A DNA stretch of 64,000 nucleotides from Nesterenkonia sp. E16_10 (GTDB lineage: Bacteria; Actinomycetota; Actinomycetes; Actinomycetales; Micrococcaceae), in contig NZ_JADPSA010000029.1 of NCBI RefSeq assembly GCF_017347085.1, positions 248,001-312,000 on the forward strand. The letters run 5' to 3'. Position numbers and translations under genes: made by a program. How positions within the stretch are numbered: the first letter of the stretch is position 1; the number at the start of each line of letters is the position of its first letter. Shown piece after piece: positions 26,653-35,729 of this stretch. Below the pieces are notes generated by a model. That model did no database searches. It worked only from the letters and a program-made list of their open reading frames with translations, and had not been told where the DNA came from.

Positions 26653-28490
26653 GCGTCTGCGCCCGGCACGAGGGCGCCCTGTTCGACAGCTGTGCCAGGC
26701 TCACGCACGCGATAGAGCAGCCACTGTCCCTCCTGCCGGTGCATCACCAGCACCACGTCCTGGGACTCAGCCACCCCGGTGTCCAGCCCGCCAGCGATCA
26801 CCGAGGCGTGCAGCTCAGCAGTCGTGGGCGACCCGGCCCCTGGCTCCCAGGGCGGCGTCCTCCCCGGAACTGACTCCGTGGGCGAGGGCACGTCCTGGCC
26901 CGGATCGGTCACCCGGATCTTGAGAGTCTCACCCTGGTAGCTCGTGCCACCATCGATGAGTCGCTGGATCAGCGCAGCATCTGCCACCTGGGCCGGGCTC
27001 TCAGGCACCGTATAGCGGCCGACCGCCTCCTGGGAGGTCTCTCGCAGCGCCTGCGTCCGCAGCGCTGCGAGCCCCTGCACCGCTCGCACCGGGTCCCGAT
27101 CCCGCAGCTGTTCCCCGGGACTGGGTGGCCTGGGGCTGGCTGCGCCAGTGCTGGGTGCGCCGGACCGGTCGGCGTCGGATGCTGGCGGCTCCTGGCTGAC
27201 CTGCGCACCTCCGGGGTCGCTGCCCTCTTCCGTCTCCGCCTGCCCCGCTTCCGCCTGCCCCGCTTCCGCCTGCCCCGTCTCCGCCTGCCCCACCTCCGCA
27301 TGCTGCACGGCCGGCCCGAGCGGCGTCGTCGGGCCGGGGGTCAGGATCTCGGAGGAGAACCAGAGCCCCGCGAGCACCACGGCAGCCACGGCGAACGCCC
27401 TGAGGCGAGGGACCCAGCGCCGGACGCCCGTGCCGGGACCGGTCAGGGTCGGCAGTTCCGGCACCACCTCCTCGTGGACATGCGGGGTCAGATCCAACGC
27501 CCTGGGAGCGGCGCAGCGGAAGAGCTGCACGGCGAAGTCCTGAGCGTCGGGCCGCAGCGCGGGATCGTCGTGCAGTCCCGACTCCAGCAGCCGGGTGATG
27601 GAGAGCGGCAGCTCCGGGCGCAGACTCTGCAGCGGTGCCCGGTGGCGGTCTCGGGCCGGCATCGACCCGGTCAGTGCGAACCAGGCGACTGCAGCCAGGG
27701 AATAGACGTCGGCCTCAGGGGCCAGTCCCGCGCGGGCGGCTCTTCGGGTGGCCGAATCCGCACCGGAAGGAAGGCGCCCCTCCAACTCCCGTTCCGGGGC
27801 GGCAAACCCGGGAGTGCCGGTGTCTGAACGCGGGGTCCCGAGGATCGGGGCGTCCGCGAGATCTCCCAGCGCAGGTTTTCCATCTGCGGCGAGCAGGATG
27901 TTGCCTGGCGAGACGTCCCCGTGGGCGACCCCGCCCTGATGCAGCGCCCCCAGTGCGGTGGCGATGGGAGTCAGCACCGTGACCACCTCACCCAGCCCGA
28001 GCCGGCCCACGCCGCGCAGCAGCTGGGCCAGAGATCCCGCGCTGTAGGGCTCCAGCATCAGCCCGATGCCCTGGGAGGTCTCCAGCGCCCCGTAGGCCCG
28101 GACCAGGTGTTCATGACGCAACATGTCCAGCGCCTGAAGTTCCGCGGTGACGTGGTGCAGCGGGGGCCGGCCCGCGAGGTGGGCGCGCGGAACCTTCAGC
28201 GCGAACGCCGCGGGCGGGCAGCCGTCGACAAGGTGCCAGTCCGGTTCCGCGGGGGAATCCCACCACACCAGCCAGACCAGTGCGCTGCTGCCACCGCCCA
28301 GCAGCCGCTCCACCGTGATGCCGGGGGCCTCCGGGGGCTCCCAGCCCTGGTGACCCGCAGCGTCGAAGCTCCGCATGACCCGCTCCAGCGGGGTCGCCCG
28401 GTCCGTGCGCTCTGCAGTCAGATCCTCCCGGATGGGCGCTGCCCGGGCTCCGGTGGTGCCTGCGGTGATGTCACCGTCCATGACCTCCAT
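26631..28490 (-). CDS. Membrane-anchored serine/threonine protein kinase-like protein
   Basis: Hanks-type kinase of 619 aa. Kinase elements at about residues 50-330: glycine loop LLGGGSSALVW, ATP lysine in FALKVPR, catalytic loop HGDVSPGNIL (HRD with Arg replaced by Gly), metal loop GDLAD (in place of DFG), and GTPGFAAPERE and DVYSLAAVAWFALTG. A single membrane span follows near 375-395 (FAVAAVVLAGLWFSS). An extracytoplasmic part has five-residue GQAEA repeats and a Pro-rich region. The key K, D, N and D are kept, so activity is plausible. The start is uncertain: in-frame ATGs at 28526, 28490 and 28481 are all possible and none has a good ribosome binding site. Confidence 0.8.
   Translation of the reverse strand: MEVMDGDITAGTTGARAAPIREDLTAERTDRATPLERVMRSFDAAGHQGWEPPEAPGITVERLLGGGSSALVWLVWWDSPAEPDWHLVDGCPPAAFALKVPRAHLAGRPPLHHVTAELQALDMLRHEHLVRAYGALETSQGIGLMLEPYSAGSLAQLLRGVGRLGLGEVVTVLTPIATALGALHQGGVAHGDVSPGNILLAADGKPALGDLADAPILGTPRSDTGTPGFAAPERELEGRLPSGADSATRRAARAGLAPEADVYSLAAVAWFALTGSMPARDRHRAPLQSLRPELPLSITRLLESGLHDDPALRPDAQDFAVQLFRCAAPRALDLTPHVHEEVVPELPTLTGPGTGVRRWVPRLRAFAVAAVVLAGLWFSSEILTPGPTTPLGPAVQHAEVGQAETGQAEAGQAEAGQAETEEGSDPGGAQVSQEPPASDADRSGAPSTGAASPRPPSPGEQLRDRDPVRAVQGLAALRTQALRETSQEAVGRYTVPESPAQVADAALIQRLIDGGTSYQGETLKIRVTDPGQDVPSPTESVPGRTPPWEPGAGSPTTAELHASVIAGGLDTGVAESQDVVLVMHRQEGQWLLYRVREPGTAVEQGALVPGADAEQGPSE
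27236..27297. repeat. 15-bp tandem repeat in the kinase gene
   Basis: About four copies of a 15-bp unit related to CCGCCTGCCCCGCTT encode GQAEA/GQAET on the minus strand, in the linker outside the membrane. Confidence 0.75.
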
Positions 28491-28571
28491 TCTGCTCGCC
28501 CGATTCCCGCCCGCGGGGTTATCCACAGGTCATCATCTGTCCGCGGTTCTCAGCGCAGGACCAACTCGGTC

Positions 28572-28577
28572 TAGGCT
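28572..28577 (+). promoter_or_regulatory. -10 box for a probably leaderless lipB transcript
   Basis: TAGGCT ends 6 bases before the lipB ATG, with no room for a ribosome binding site. Confidence 0.5.
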
Positions 28578-28583
28578 GGTGTC

Positions 28584-29327
28584 ATGGAGCTCACCTTCAC
28601 GAAGCTGGGATTCGATCCGCAGCTCCTCGACTACTCCGAGGGTCTCCGCGTCCAGCGGCGGCTGCATGACGCGGTGCAGCAGGGTTCGGCACCCTCCACC
28701 GTGCTGCTGCTCGAACATGCCGACGTCTACACCGCAGGGCGTCGGACCGAGCCCGCAGACCTCCCCGAGGACGGCACCCCCGTGGTGGAGGTGGATCGCG
28801 GCGGAAAGCTCACCTGGCACGGACGCGGCCAACTCGTCGGCTACCCGATCCTTCACCTGCGCGACCGATCCCTGGTCAAGGACTACGTCTGCGTGCTGGA
28901 AAAGACGCTGATCCGGATACTCGTCGCCGACTTCGGCATCACCGGCACCCAGGTGCCGGGACGCTCCGGCGTCTGGATCACCGGGGACGGCCCCGACCGC
29001 AAGATCGCCGCCATCGGGCTGCGCGTGCACCACTCGGTCACCATGCACGGGTTCGCCCTGAACTGCTCGAACGACCTGGCGCCCTTCGAGAACATCATCG
29101 CGTGCGGGATCACGGACGCGAAGACCACCAGCATCAGCGCCGAGCTGGGCCGTGAGGTCACCCCGGAGGCGGTGGCCGACCGGGTCGCGGAAGAGCTGCG
29201 CCAGGCGCTGCCTCCGCTGCTGCACCACGCCGACGACGACGCGCCCGCCACACCCGTGGCTTCCGGGCTCGGCGCAGACCAGGGCACCTGTGAGATGTCC
29301 CGAACTACAGAAGGAGCACCACAGTGA
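28584..29327 (+). CDS. lipB: Octanoyltransferase (lipoate biosynthesis)
   Basis: Transfers octanoyl from octanoyl-ACP to lipoyl domains, first step of endogenous lipoate synthesis; 247 aa. Family motifs: [27 protein letters not shown] with [10 protein letters not shown], and [13 protein letters not shown] leading to the acyl-thioester Cys in NIIACGI. The catalytic Lys is in the RKIAAIG stretch. The last 40 residues are an unconserved tail. The stop codon overlaps the lipA GTG by 4 bases (GTGA), so the two are translationally coupled. Confidence 0.95.
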   Translation: MELTFTKLGFDPQLLDYSEGLRVQRRLHDAVQQGSAPSTVLLLEHADVYTAGRRTEPADLPEDGTPVVEVDRGGKLTWHGRGQLVGYPILHLRDRSLVKDYVCVLEKTLIRILVADFGITGTQVPGRSGVWITGDGPDRKIAAIGLRVHHSVTMHGFALNCSNDLAPFENIIACGITDAKTTSISAELGREVTPEAVADRVAEELRQALPPLLHHADDDAPATPVASGLGADQGTCEMSRTTEGAPQ

Positions 29328-30331
29328 CTGTGGCACCTGAAGGCCGACGCATGCTGCGCGTCGAAGCACGCAACGCCTCGATCCCCGTGGAGCGCAAGCC
29401 CGAGTGGATGCGCACCAAGGTCAAGATCGGCACCGAGTTCACCGAGATGAAGAAGCGGGTCGGCGAGAAGGGCCTGCACACCGTCTGCGAAGAGGCCGGC
29501 TGCCCCAACATCTTCGAATGCTGGGAGGACCGGGAGGCCACGTTCCTCATCGGCGGCTCCGCCTGCACCCGACGGTGTGACTTCTGCGAGATCGACACCG
29601 GCCGGCCGGGCGCCGTGGACGAGTCTGAGCCGCTGCAGGTCGCCCAGTCGGTCCAAGAGATGCAGCTGCGCTATGCGACCGTCACCGGTGTGGCTCGCGA
29701 CGACCTCCCCGATGAGGGCGTGTGGCTCTACGCCGAGACCATCCGCAAGATCCATGAGCTCAACCCCGGGACCGGGGTCGAGATCCTGATCCCCGACTTC
29801 TCCGGCCGCGAGGAGAACATCGCCGGGATCTGCGAGGCCGCGCCCGAGGTGTTCGCGCACAACGTCGAGACGGTCCCGAGGATCTTCCGCCGGATCCGCC
29901 CGGCGTTCCGCTACGAACGCTCCCTGGACGTGCTGACCCAGGGACGCAGCCACGGCATGATCACCAAGTCCAACCTGATCCTCGGAATGGGTGAGACCCG
30001 CGAGGAGGTCTCGGAGGCGCTGCGCGACCTCCACGACGCCGGCTGCGACCTGCTTACGATCACCCAGTACCTGCGGCCCACCCCGCGGCACCTCCCGGTG
30101 GACCGCTGGGTCAAGCCCCAGGAGTTCCTCGACATCTCCCAGGAGGCCGAAGGGATCGGATTCCTCGGCGTCATGTCCGGGCCGCTGGTCCGCTCCTCCT
30201 ACCGGGCCGGATCCCTGTGGGCCAAGGCGATGCAGAAGAAGGGCTGGGAGATCCCCGCCGCACTGGCACACATCGAACCCTCGGGTGCGACCAAGCAGGA
30301 GGCCTCCACGCTGGTCGCCGCGGGCTTCTGA
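29324..30331 (+). CDS. lipA: Lipoyl synthase (radical SAM)
   Basis: Inserts two sulfurs into protein-bound octanoyl chains; 335 aa. The radical SAM cluster motif is [11 protein letters not shown]. The auxiliary, sulfur-donating cluster is bound by Cys in [16 protein letters not shown]. The C-terminal [10 protein letters not shown] carries the conserved RSSY serine ligand. The GTG start overlaps the lipB stop, with AGAAGGAG upstream inside lipB. The substrate protein SucB is encoded 2.7 kb upstream. Confidence 0.97.
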   Translation: MTVAPEGRRMLRVEARNASIPVERKPEWMRTKVKIGTEFTEMKKRVGEKGLHTVCEEAGCPNIFECWEDREATFLIGGSACTRRCDFCEIDTGRPGAVDESEPLQVAQSVQEMQLRYATVTGVARDDLPDEGVWLYAETIRKIHELNPGTGVEILIPDFSGREENIAGICEAAPEVFAHNVETVPRIFRRIRPAFRYERSLDVLTQGRSHGMITKSNLILGMGETREEVSEALRDLHDAGCDLLTITQYLRPTPRHLPVDRWVKPQEFLDISQEAEGIGFLGVMSGPLVRSSYRAGSLWAKAMQKKGWEIPAALAHIEPSGATKQEASTLVAAGF

Positions 30332-30339
30332 GCCTGCGG

Positions 30340-30345
30340 TAGACT
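30340..30345 (+). promoter_or_regulatory. -10 box of the DUF4191 gene
   Basis: TAGACT ends 9 bases before the ATG at 30355; the leader is at most a few bases, so the mRNA is probably leaderless. Confidence 0.45.
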
Positions 30346-30354
30346 GGGCGCACT

Positions 30355-31155
30355 ATGGCACCAGCAGACTCCACTCCTCCCAAGGCTTCCTCCAAGGCAG
30401 AGGCAAAGGCCGCGCTCAAGAACCTCAAGGCCGAGCAGAAGGCCGAGCAGCGCAACCGCAAGGCCCGCAAGAAGGCCAATAAGCAGGAAGGGTTCTTCTC
30501 GCGGATCAAGCAGGTCTTCACGATGACCCGCTCCTATGATCCCAACATCGGGTGGTGGATGGCACTGGCCTTCTTCGCCACCTTCGGCGTGTTCTTCCTG
30601 CTGTTCACCCTGCTGATGAACTGGGTCACCGGCCTGCTGATCGGTCTGCCCTTCGGCCTGCTCGCCGCGATGATCGTGATGAACCGGCGCGCCGAGAAGG
30701 CCGCGTTCTCAAGGATCGAGGGGCGCCCGGGCGCCGCCGCCGCGGCGTTGAGCACGCTCAAGCGCGGCTGGATCGTCACCGAGGAACCGGTGGCCATGGA
30801 CCCCAAGACCCAGGACGCGATCTTCCGGGTGCTCGGCAAGCCGGGCCTGGTGCTGGTCACCGAGGGACCCGCCGGCCGGGTGAACAAGCTGGTGGAGAAG
30901 ACCCGCAAGCGGTTCAGCCCGATCCTGCGCGACACCGGAGTGCCGATCCACGTGATCCAGTCCGGCCGCGGGGATCAGCAGGTCCCGCTGCAGAAGCTGG
31001 CCAAGACCATCAAGAAGCTCGACAAGAAGCTCACCAAGCACGAGGTCAACGCGGTGGACCGCAGGCTCACGGCGCTTCCGATCTCCCGGCCGCCGATCCC
31101 CAAGGGCGTGGATCCCTACCGCACCCGCCCCGACCGCAAGGCGCTGCGCGGCTGA
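30355..31155 (+). CDS. DUF4191 membrane protein
   Basis: Protein of 266 aa matching DUF4191, an actinobacterial family usually found after lipA. A Lys/Ala-rich charged N-terminus (residues 1-55) precedes two membrane spans (about 65-85 and 90-110: WWMALAFFATFGVFFLLF, GLLIGLPFGLLAAMIV). A cytoplasmic domain (about 115-266) has VLVTEGPAGRVNKLVEKTRKR. Function is unknown. A link to lipoate is suggested only by position. Confidence 0.85.
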   Translation: MAPADSTPPKASSKAEAKAALKNLKAEQKAEQRNRKARKKANKQEGFFSRIKQVFTMTRSYDPNIGWWMALAFFATFGVFFLLFTLLMNWVTGLLIGLPFGLLAAMIVMNRRAEKAAFSRIEGRPGAAAAALSTLKRGWIVTEEPVAMDPKTQDAIFRVLGKPGLVLVTEGPAGRVNKLVEKTRKRFSPILRDTGVPIHVIQSGRGDQQVPLQKLAKTIKKLDKKLTKHEVNAVDRRLTALPISRPPIPKGVDPYRTRPDRKALRG

Positions 31156-31235
31156 TCCTGACCCGCCGCTGAACCACCTGCCTGACCGAACCCCGATCAT
31201 CCACGAGATGATTGGGGTTCTGTCATCCCCGATGC

Positions 31236-31464
31236 TAGGCTGTTGTGCTGTCTGGCAGGCTTCGCATCTCTACCGAAGATCCCCTGCACACCGGCTTCCC
31301 GCAGATCACTCTGACGGGGTATCCGTGTGCCGGTGCGAAGTCGCAGTGCCGTGAGCCTTCGGCGGCTCACACTCTCCGAACCACGGATCTCGGAGGCCAG
31401 GTACCTGAACGTTTGTCGCGGTCAGGAATAAACATCATTCGCCGACAAGACAGAAAGGCATTCA
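31236..31464 (+). promoter_or_regulatory. rpsD promoter and long structured leader
   Basis: This 309-bp gap between genes holds TAGGCT at 31236-31241 as a -10 and then about 215 nt of leader. The leader has several possible stems: CACCGGC with GCCGGTG, GTGAGCC/GGCTCAC around a TTCGGC loop (31351-31370), CTCCGA/TCGGAG, and CCTGA/TCAGG just before the gene. Ribosomal protein S4 represses its own mRNA in other bacteria by binding leader structures, so this is a candidate autoregulatory RNA. No known Rfam family was recognised by eye. Confidence 0.45.
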
Positions 31465-32097
31465 ATGCCCACATCACCATTGCGCAGTCGTCGTACTGTG
31501 AAGGCCTCGCGAGCCCTTGGCATCGCGCTGACCCCCAAGGCCCAGAAGTACCTGGATCGCCGCCCCTACGGCCCGGGCCAGCACGGCCGGACCCGCCGTC
31601 GCACCGACTCGGACTACGCGGTGCGCCTGAAGGAGAAGCAGCGTCTCCGCGCTCAGTACGGCATCCGCGAGGCGCAGATGCTGCGCTACTACGAAGAGGC
31701 CAAGCGCATGCACGAGGGCCTGACCGGTGAGAACCTGGTCGAGCTGCTCGAGTCCCGGCTTGACGCCCTGGTTCTGCGTTCGGGCTTCGCCCGCACCATC
31801 GCCCAGGCCCGCCAGTTCGTGGTCCACCGCCACATCATGGTCAACGGCAAGCGCGTGGACCGCCCGTCCTTCCGCGTGAAGCCCGGCCAGATGATCCACG
31901 TGCACGAGCGCTCCGAGGTCTTCGAGCCCTTCCAGGTGGCCGCCGCAGGCACCCACCAGGATGCGCTCCCCACGGTTCCCGGCTACCTCACCGTCGAGAT
32001 CGAGAAGCTTCAGGCGACTCTGTCCCGCAAGCCCAAGCGCGAAGAGGTCCCGGTCACCTGCGAAGAGCAGCTCGTGGTCGAGTTCTACGCACGCTGA
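31465..32097 (+). CDS. rpsD: 30S ribosomal protein S4
   Basis: Primary 16S rRNA-binding protein of the 30S subunit, 210 aa. The N-terminal part has RRPYGPGQHGRTRRR and YAVRLKEKQRLRAQYGI. The S4 RNA-binding domain has ESRLDALVLRSGFA, ARQFVVHRHIMVNGKRVD and PSFRVKPGQMI. The N-terminus lacks the four zinc-binding cysteines of the C+ form, so this is the zinc-independent type. The ATG at 31465 has GAAAGG six bases upstream. The gene is alone, not in an alpha operon, and is closed by a strong terminator. Confidence 0.97.
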   Translation: MPTSPLRSRRTVKASRALGIALTPKAQKYLDRRPYGPGQHGRTRRRTDSDYAVRLKEKQRLRAQYGIREAQMLRYYEEAKRMHEGLTGENLVELLESRLDALVLRSGFARTIAQARQFVVHRHIMVNGKRVDRPSFRVKPGQMIHVHERSEVFEPFQVAAAGTHQDALPTVPGYLTVEIEKLQATLSRKPKREEVPVTCEEQLVVEFYAR

Positions 32098-32112
32098 TCC
32101 CCAGAGGATCTC

Positions 32113-32180
32113 TCAGAACCTCGTTCTGAAACCCACAGAGCCCGCTGCCCTCCCCACCGGAGGCCGCAGCGGGCTCTGTG
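32113..32180 (+). terminator. rpsD terminator
   Basis: A small 7-bp hairpin, TCAGAAC/GTTCTGA (32113-32129), is followed by a perfect 15-bp stem (32134-32148 with 32166-32180) whose 17-nt loop contains an inner CCTCC/GGAGG pairing. TTTCC follows. Confidence 0.85.
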
Positions 32181-32187
32181 TTTCCAC

Positions 32188-32193
32188 TAAGCT
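32188..32193 (+). promoter_or_regulatory. -10 box of alaS
   Basis: TAAGCT lies directly after the rpsD terminator; leader about 80 nt, with AGGAGGA (32262-32268) upstream of the alaS ATG. Confidence 0.4.
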
Positions 32194-32280
32194 GGTCCCG
32201 GCGCAGATCCGGAGGGGTCGCAGATATGAGACCTCCCCGGCCGACTCGCAGCGACCATCAGCAGGAGGACCCGAAAGCCC

Positions 32281-34980
32281 ATGAAGACCGAGGACATCGC
32301 CCGGACGTGGTACGACTACTTCGCCGCCAAGGGGCATGAGCGCGTCCCCTCAGCATCACTGATCTCACCGGATCCCTCGGTGCTGTTCACCATCGCCGGC
32401 ATGGTGCCGTTCATCCCCTACTTCATGGGCACCGAGACACCCCCCTACTCCCGCGCGGTCTCCGTGCAGAAGTGCATCCGCACCGCCGACATCGAAGAGG
32501 TCGGCAAGACCGCCCGCCACGGCACCTTCTTCCAGATGTGCGGGAACTTCTCCTTCGGCGACTACTTCAAGGAGACCGCCATCCCGATGGCCTGGGAGCT
32601 GCTGACCCACCCGCGGGAGGCCGACCCGGTCACGGGTCTGCGCGGCTACGGGCTGGACCCGGAGCGGCTCTGGATCACCGTCTACCAGGACGACGACGAG
32701 GCGTACGCGATCTGGCGCGATCAGGTCGGTGTCCCCGAGGCCCGGATCCAGCGCTTCGGCCCCGAGGACAACTACTGGAACACCGGACAGCCCGGCCCGG
32801 GCGGTCCCTGCTCCGAGATCTACTACGACCGCGGCCCCGCCTACGGCATTGAGGGCGGACCCGCCGCCGACGAGACCCGTTACGTGGAGATCTGGAACCT
32901 GGTCTTCATGCAGTACCGGCTCTCTGCGGTGCATTCCAAGACCGAGTTCGAGGTGGCGGGCCCGCTGCAGAACAAGAGCATCGACACCGGCTTGGGCCTC
33001 GAGCGTCTCGCCATGGTGCTCCAGGGCGTGGAGAACATGTACGAGACCGATCAGGTCCGCCCGGTGCTCGACCGCGCCGCCGAACTCGCCGGCATCGAAT
33101 ACACCTCCACCGAGGATCCCGCCGACCCGCACCACGCCAATGATGTGCGGCTGCGGATGATCGCCGACCACGTGCGCAGCTCGCTGATGCTGATCTCCGA
33201 CGGCGTCCGCCCCTCCAACGAGGGCGGCGGCTTCGTGCTGCGCCGCCTGATCCGCCGGGTGATCCTCGCGATGCGCCTCATGGGTGTGGAGCAGCCGGTG
33301 TTCGGCGAACTCGTCGGCGTGTCCAAGGAGGCCATGAAGGGCACCTACCCCGAGGTCGAGTCCGGCTTCGAGAAGATCCACCAGGTCGCGGTCAAGGAGG
33401 AGCAGGCCTTCCTGCGGACCATCTCCGCCGGCACCGCCAAGCTGCGCTCCGCAGTGAGCTCCGCGCAGAGCGCCGGGGCTGCGGTCACCGGCGCCGACGC
33501 GTTCGCGCTGCACGACACCTACGGCTTCCCAATCGACCTGACCCTGGAGATGGCCGCCGAGGCCGGGGTCGGGGTCGACGAGACCCAATTCCGGGCCTTG
33601 ATGACCGAGCAGCGCGAACGCGCCCGGGCCGACGCGAAGGGCAAGAAGTCCGGCCACGCCGATACCCAGGTGTATCAGGAGCTGCGCGCCGACTCCCCCA
33701 CCCATTTCACCGGCTACACCGAGCACACCACCGAATCTCGGATCCGCGGTCTGCTGGTGGGCGGAGAGGCCCGCAGCAGCGCCTCCGCCGGGGAGGACAT
33801 CGAGCTGGTCCTCGACGCCACCCCGTTCTACGCCGAGGCCGGCGGTCAGGCTCCGGACACCGGTCGGATCACCGGTGACGGCTTCGAGCTCGAGGTCCTC
33901 GACGTGCAGTCACCGATCAAGGGACTCTCGGTCCACCGCGCCCGGGTCCTCTCCGGCGAGGTGCCCGCCGGCGCCGAGGCGCTGGGCGCCATCGATGTGC
34001 GCCGCCGGCTCGACGCCGAGAAGGCCCACACCGGCACACACCTGATCCATGCCGCGCTGCACGACGTGCTGGGCCCGGAGGCCGTGCAGGCCGGCTCCTT
34101 CAACAAGGAGGGCTACCTGCGCTTCGACTTCACCTCCGAGGCCGCGATGAGCACCGCCGCCCGGCAGGAGCTCGAGGCCGTCGCCAACCTTGCGATCCGG
34201 GACAACTACGAGGTCCTGACCCGGGTGACCTCGTTGGAAGAGGCACAGGCGCAGGGTGCGATGATGCTCTTCGGTGAGAAGTACGGCAACGAGGTCCGCA
34301 TGGTCGAGATCAACGGGGCCTGGTCCCGCGAACTCTGCGGCGGCACCCACGTGGACGCCACCGCCGAGATCGGCACCCTGGCCCTGATGTCTGAGGCCTC
34401 CGTGGGATCCGGCAACCGGCGCGTCGAGGCCCTGGTCGGCCTCGACGCCTTCCACCACTTCGCCGCTGAGCGGACCCTGGTCAACCAGCTCACCGAGATG
34501 CTCAAGGTCCCCGCCGATCAGGTCCCGGACCGCATCGCCGCGACCCTGGCCAAGCTCAAGGAGGTCGAGCGTGAGCTGGAGAAGCTGCGCAGCGCCGCGC
34601 TGCGGGCCAAGGCCGGCGAGCTGCTCTCGCAGGCGGTGGACGCCGGTGGCGTCGAGGTGCTGGCACACAACGCCGGGGCCGTGGACGGCGCCGATGATCT
34701 CCGAGCCCTCGCACTGGACCTGCGCGGACGCTTCGGCTCCCGTGCGGCAGCAGTCGCGGTGGCCGGTGAATCCAAGGGCCGACCGGTGATCGTGGTGGCG
34801 ACCACCGAGACCGCCCGGGACCAGGGTGTCTCCGCGGGAGACCTGGTCAAGCGCGCCTGCGCGGTGCTCGGCGGCGGAGGCGGCGGCAAGCCCGACCTCG
34901 CCCAGGGCGGCGGCCAGGATGCCTCGAAGATCCCCGCTGCCCTGCAGGAAGTCACCTCTGCGGTGGGCCAGCGTGGCTGA
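32281..34980 (+). CDS. alaS: Alanyl-tRNA synthetase
   Basis: Class II synthetase, 899 aa. The N-terminal catalytic core starts with the family motif TWYDYFAAKGHERVPSASL and has RTADIEEVGKTARHGTFFQM and CSEIYYDRGP. The editing domain has HTGTH and, further on, CGGTH; these four residues bind the zinc that clears Ser- and Gly-tRNA(Ala). The C-terminal C-Ala region contains a coiled coil (around 745-775) and ends with GGGGGGKPDLAQGGGQD. The stop overlaps the ruvX GTG by 8 bases. Confidence 0.97.
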   Translation: MKTEDIARTWYDYFAAKGHERVPSASLISPDPSVLFTIAGMVPFIPYFMGTETPPYSRAVSVQKCIRTADIEEVGKTARHGTFFQMCGNFSFGDYFKETAIPMAWELLTHPREADPVTGLRGYGLDPERLWITVYQDDDEAYAIWRDQVGVPEARIQRFGPEDNYWNTGQPGPGGPCSEIYYDRGPAYGIEGGPAADETRYVEIWNLVFMQYRLSAVHSKTEFEVAGPLQNKSIDTGLGLERLAMVLQGVENMYETDQVRPVLDRAAELAGIEYTSTEDPADPHHANDVRLRMIADHVRSSLMLISDGVRPSNEGGGFVLRRLIRRVILAMRLMGVEQPVFGELVGVSKEAMKGTYPEVESGFEKIHQVAVKEEQAFLRTISAGTAKLRSAVSSAQSAGAAVTGADAFALHDTYGFPIDLTLEMAAEAGVGVDETQFRALMTEQRERARADAKGKKSGHADTQVYQELRADSPTHFTGYTEHTTESRIRGLLVGGEARSSASAGEDIELVLDATPFYAEAGGQAPDTGRITGDGFELEVLDVQSPIKGLSVHRARVLSGEVPAGAEALGAIDVRRRLDAEKAHTGTHLIHAALHDVLGPEAVQAGSFNKEGYLRFDFTSEAAMSTAARQELEAVANLAIRDNYEVLTRVTSLEEAQAQGAMMLFGEKYGNEVRMVEINGAWSRELCGGTHVDATAEIGTLALMSEASVGSGNRRVEALVGLDAFHHFAAERTLVNQLTEMLKVPADQVPDRIAATLAKLKEVERELEKLRSAALRAKAGELLSQAVDAGGVEVLAHNAGAVDGADDLRALALDLRGRFGSRAAAVAVAGESKGRPVIVVATTETARDQGVSAGDLVKRACAVLGGGGGGKPDLAQGGGQDASKIPAALQEVTSAVGQRG

Positions 34981-35587
34981 TCACTCCGAGCAGCCCGCTC
35001 CGGGCGCCGCTGACGCTTCGGGTGCCGCAGACGCGGCGAGTGCTGCGGGTGCCGCGAACGCTGCGGGTGCCGCGGCCACCCCCGCCACCGGCGACACCCC
35101 GGCACCGAACGTGCGGGCCGGGGTGCGCCTGGGCATCGACGTGGGTGAGGCCCGCGTCGGACTCGCCGCATCAGATCCCGACGCGCTGATCGCCACCCCG
35201 GTGATGACCCTGCGCCGAGACGCCAACCGGTTCTCCGATCTGTCCATGCTGATCACCATCATCCGGGACCGGCAGGCCCGCGCGGTCTATGTCGGTCTGC
35301 CGCTATCGCTCTCGGGACGCGAGACCCCCTCGACTCAGAAGGCCCGCGACTACGCGGGGCAGCTCGCCGGGATGATCGCGACCGCCGGTCTGCAGACCGA
35401 GGTGTACCTCATCGATGAGCGGCTCTCCACGGTCTCGGCCGCGACCAAGATGCGCGCCTCCGGGGTTGCATCGAAGGATCAGCGGACTCGCATCGACCAG
35501 GCGGCGGCCGTGGAGATCCTCACCCACGCCCTGGACCTGCGGCAGTCCTGGGGCCGGGAACCCGGAGCGCCAGTCTCCGCAGCGTAG
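34973..35587 (+). CDS. ruvX: Holliday junction resolvase-like protein RuvX (YqgF)
   Basis: RNase H-fold nuclease family protein, 204 aa. The conserved core starts at LGIDVGEARVGLAASDPD with the first catalytic Asp, then VGLPLSLSGRETPST, VYLIDERLSTVSA and RIDQAAAVEILTHAL. Bacterial members act in pre-16S rRNA 5' processing and resemble RuvC. The GTG at 34973 overlaps the end of alaS by 8 bases, indicating coupling. Residues about 10-40 are an unusual Ala/Gly-rich tail made of AAG/ADA repeats; a later start would remove it but none is obvious. Confidence 0.88.
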   Translation: MADHSEQPAPGAADASGAADAASAAGAANAAGAAATPATGDTPAPNVRAGVRLGIDVGEARVGLAASDPDALIATPVMTLRRDANRFSDLSMLITIIRDRQARAVYVGLPLSLSGRETPSTQKARDYAGQLAGMIATAGLQTEVYLIDERLSTVSAATKMRASGVASKDQRTRIDQAAAVEILTHALDLRQSWGREPGAPVSAA

Positions 35588-35729
35588 AGACAGGCGGCGC
35601 AAGAGCGCTCGAACCTCCCGGAGTACGGCTCTCTCCACAGCGGCGCGCCGCGCCCGGTCTGGTGCCACGCTCCTCCACAGCCGTGACCGGGGCCCTGGCA
35701 ATACGGTGATGATCGGGCAGGCTGGAGGT

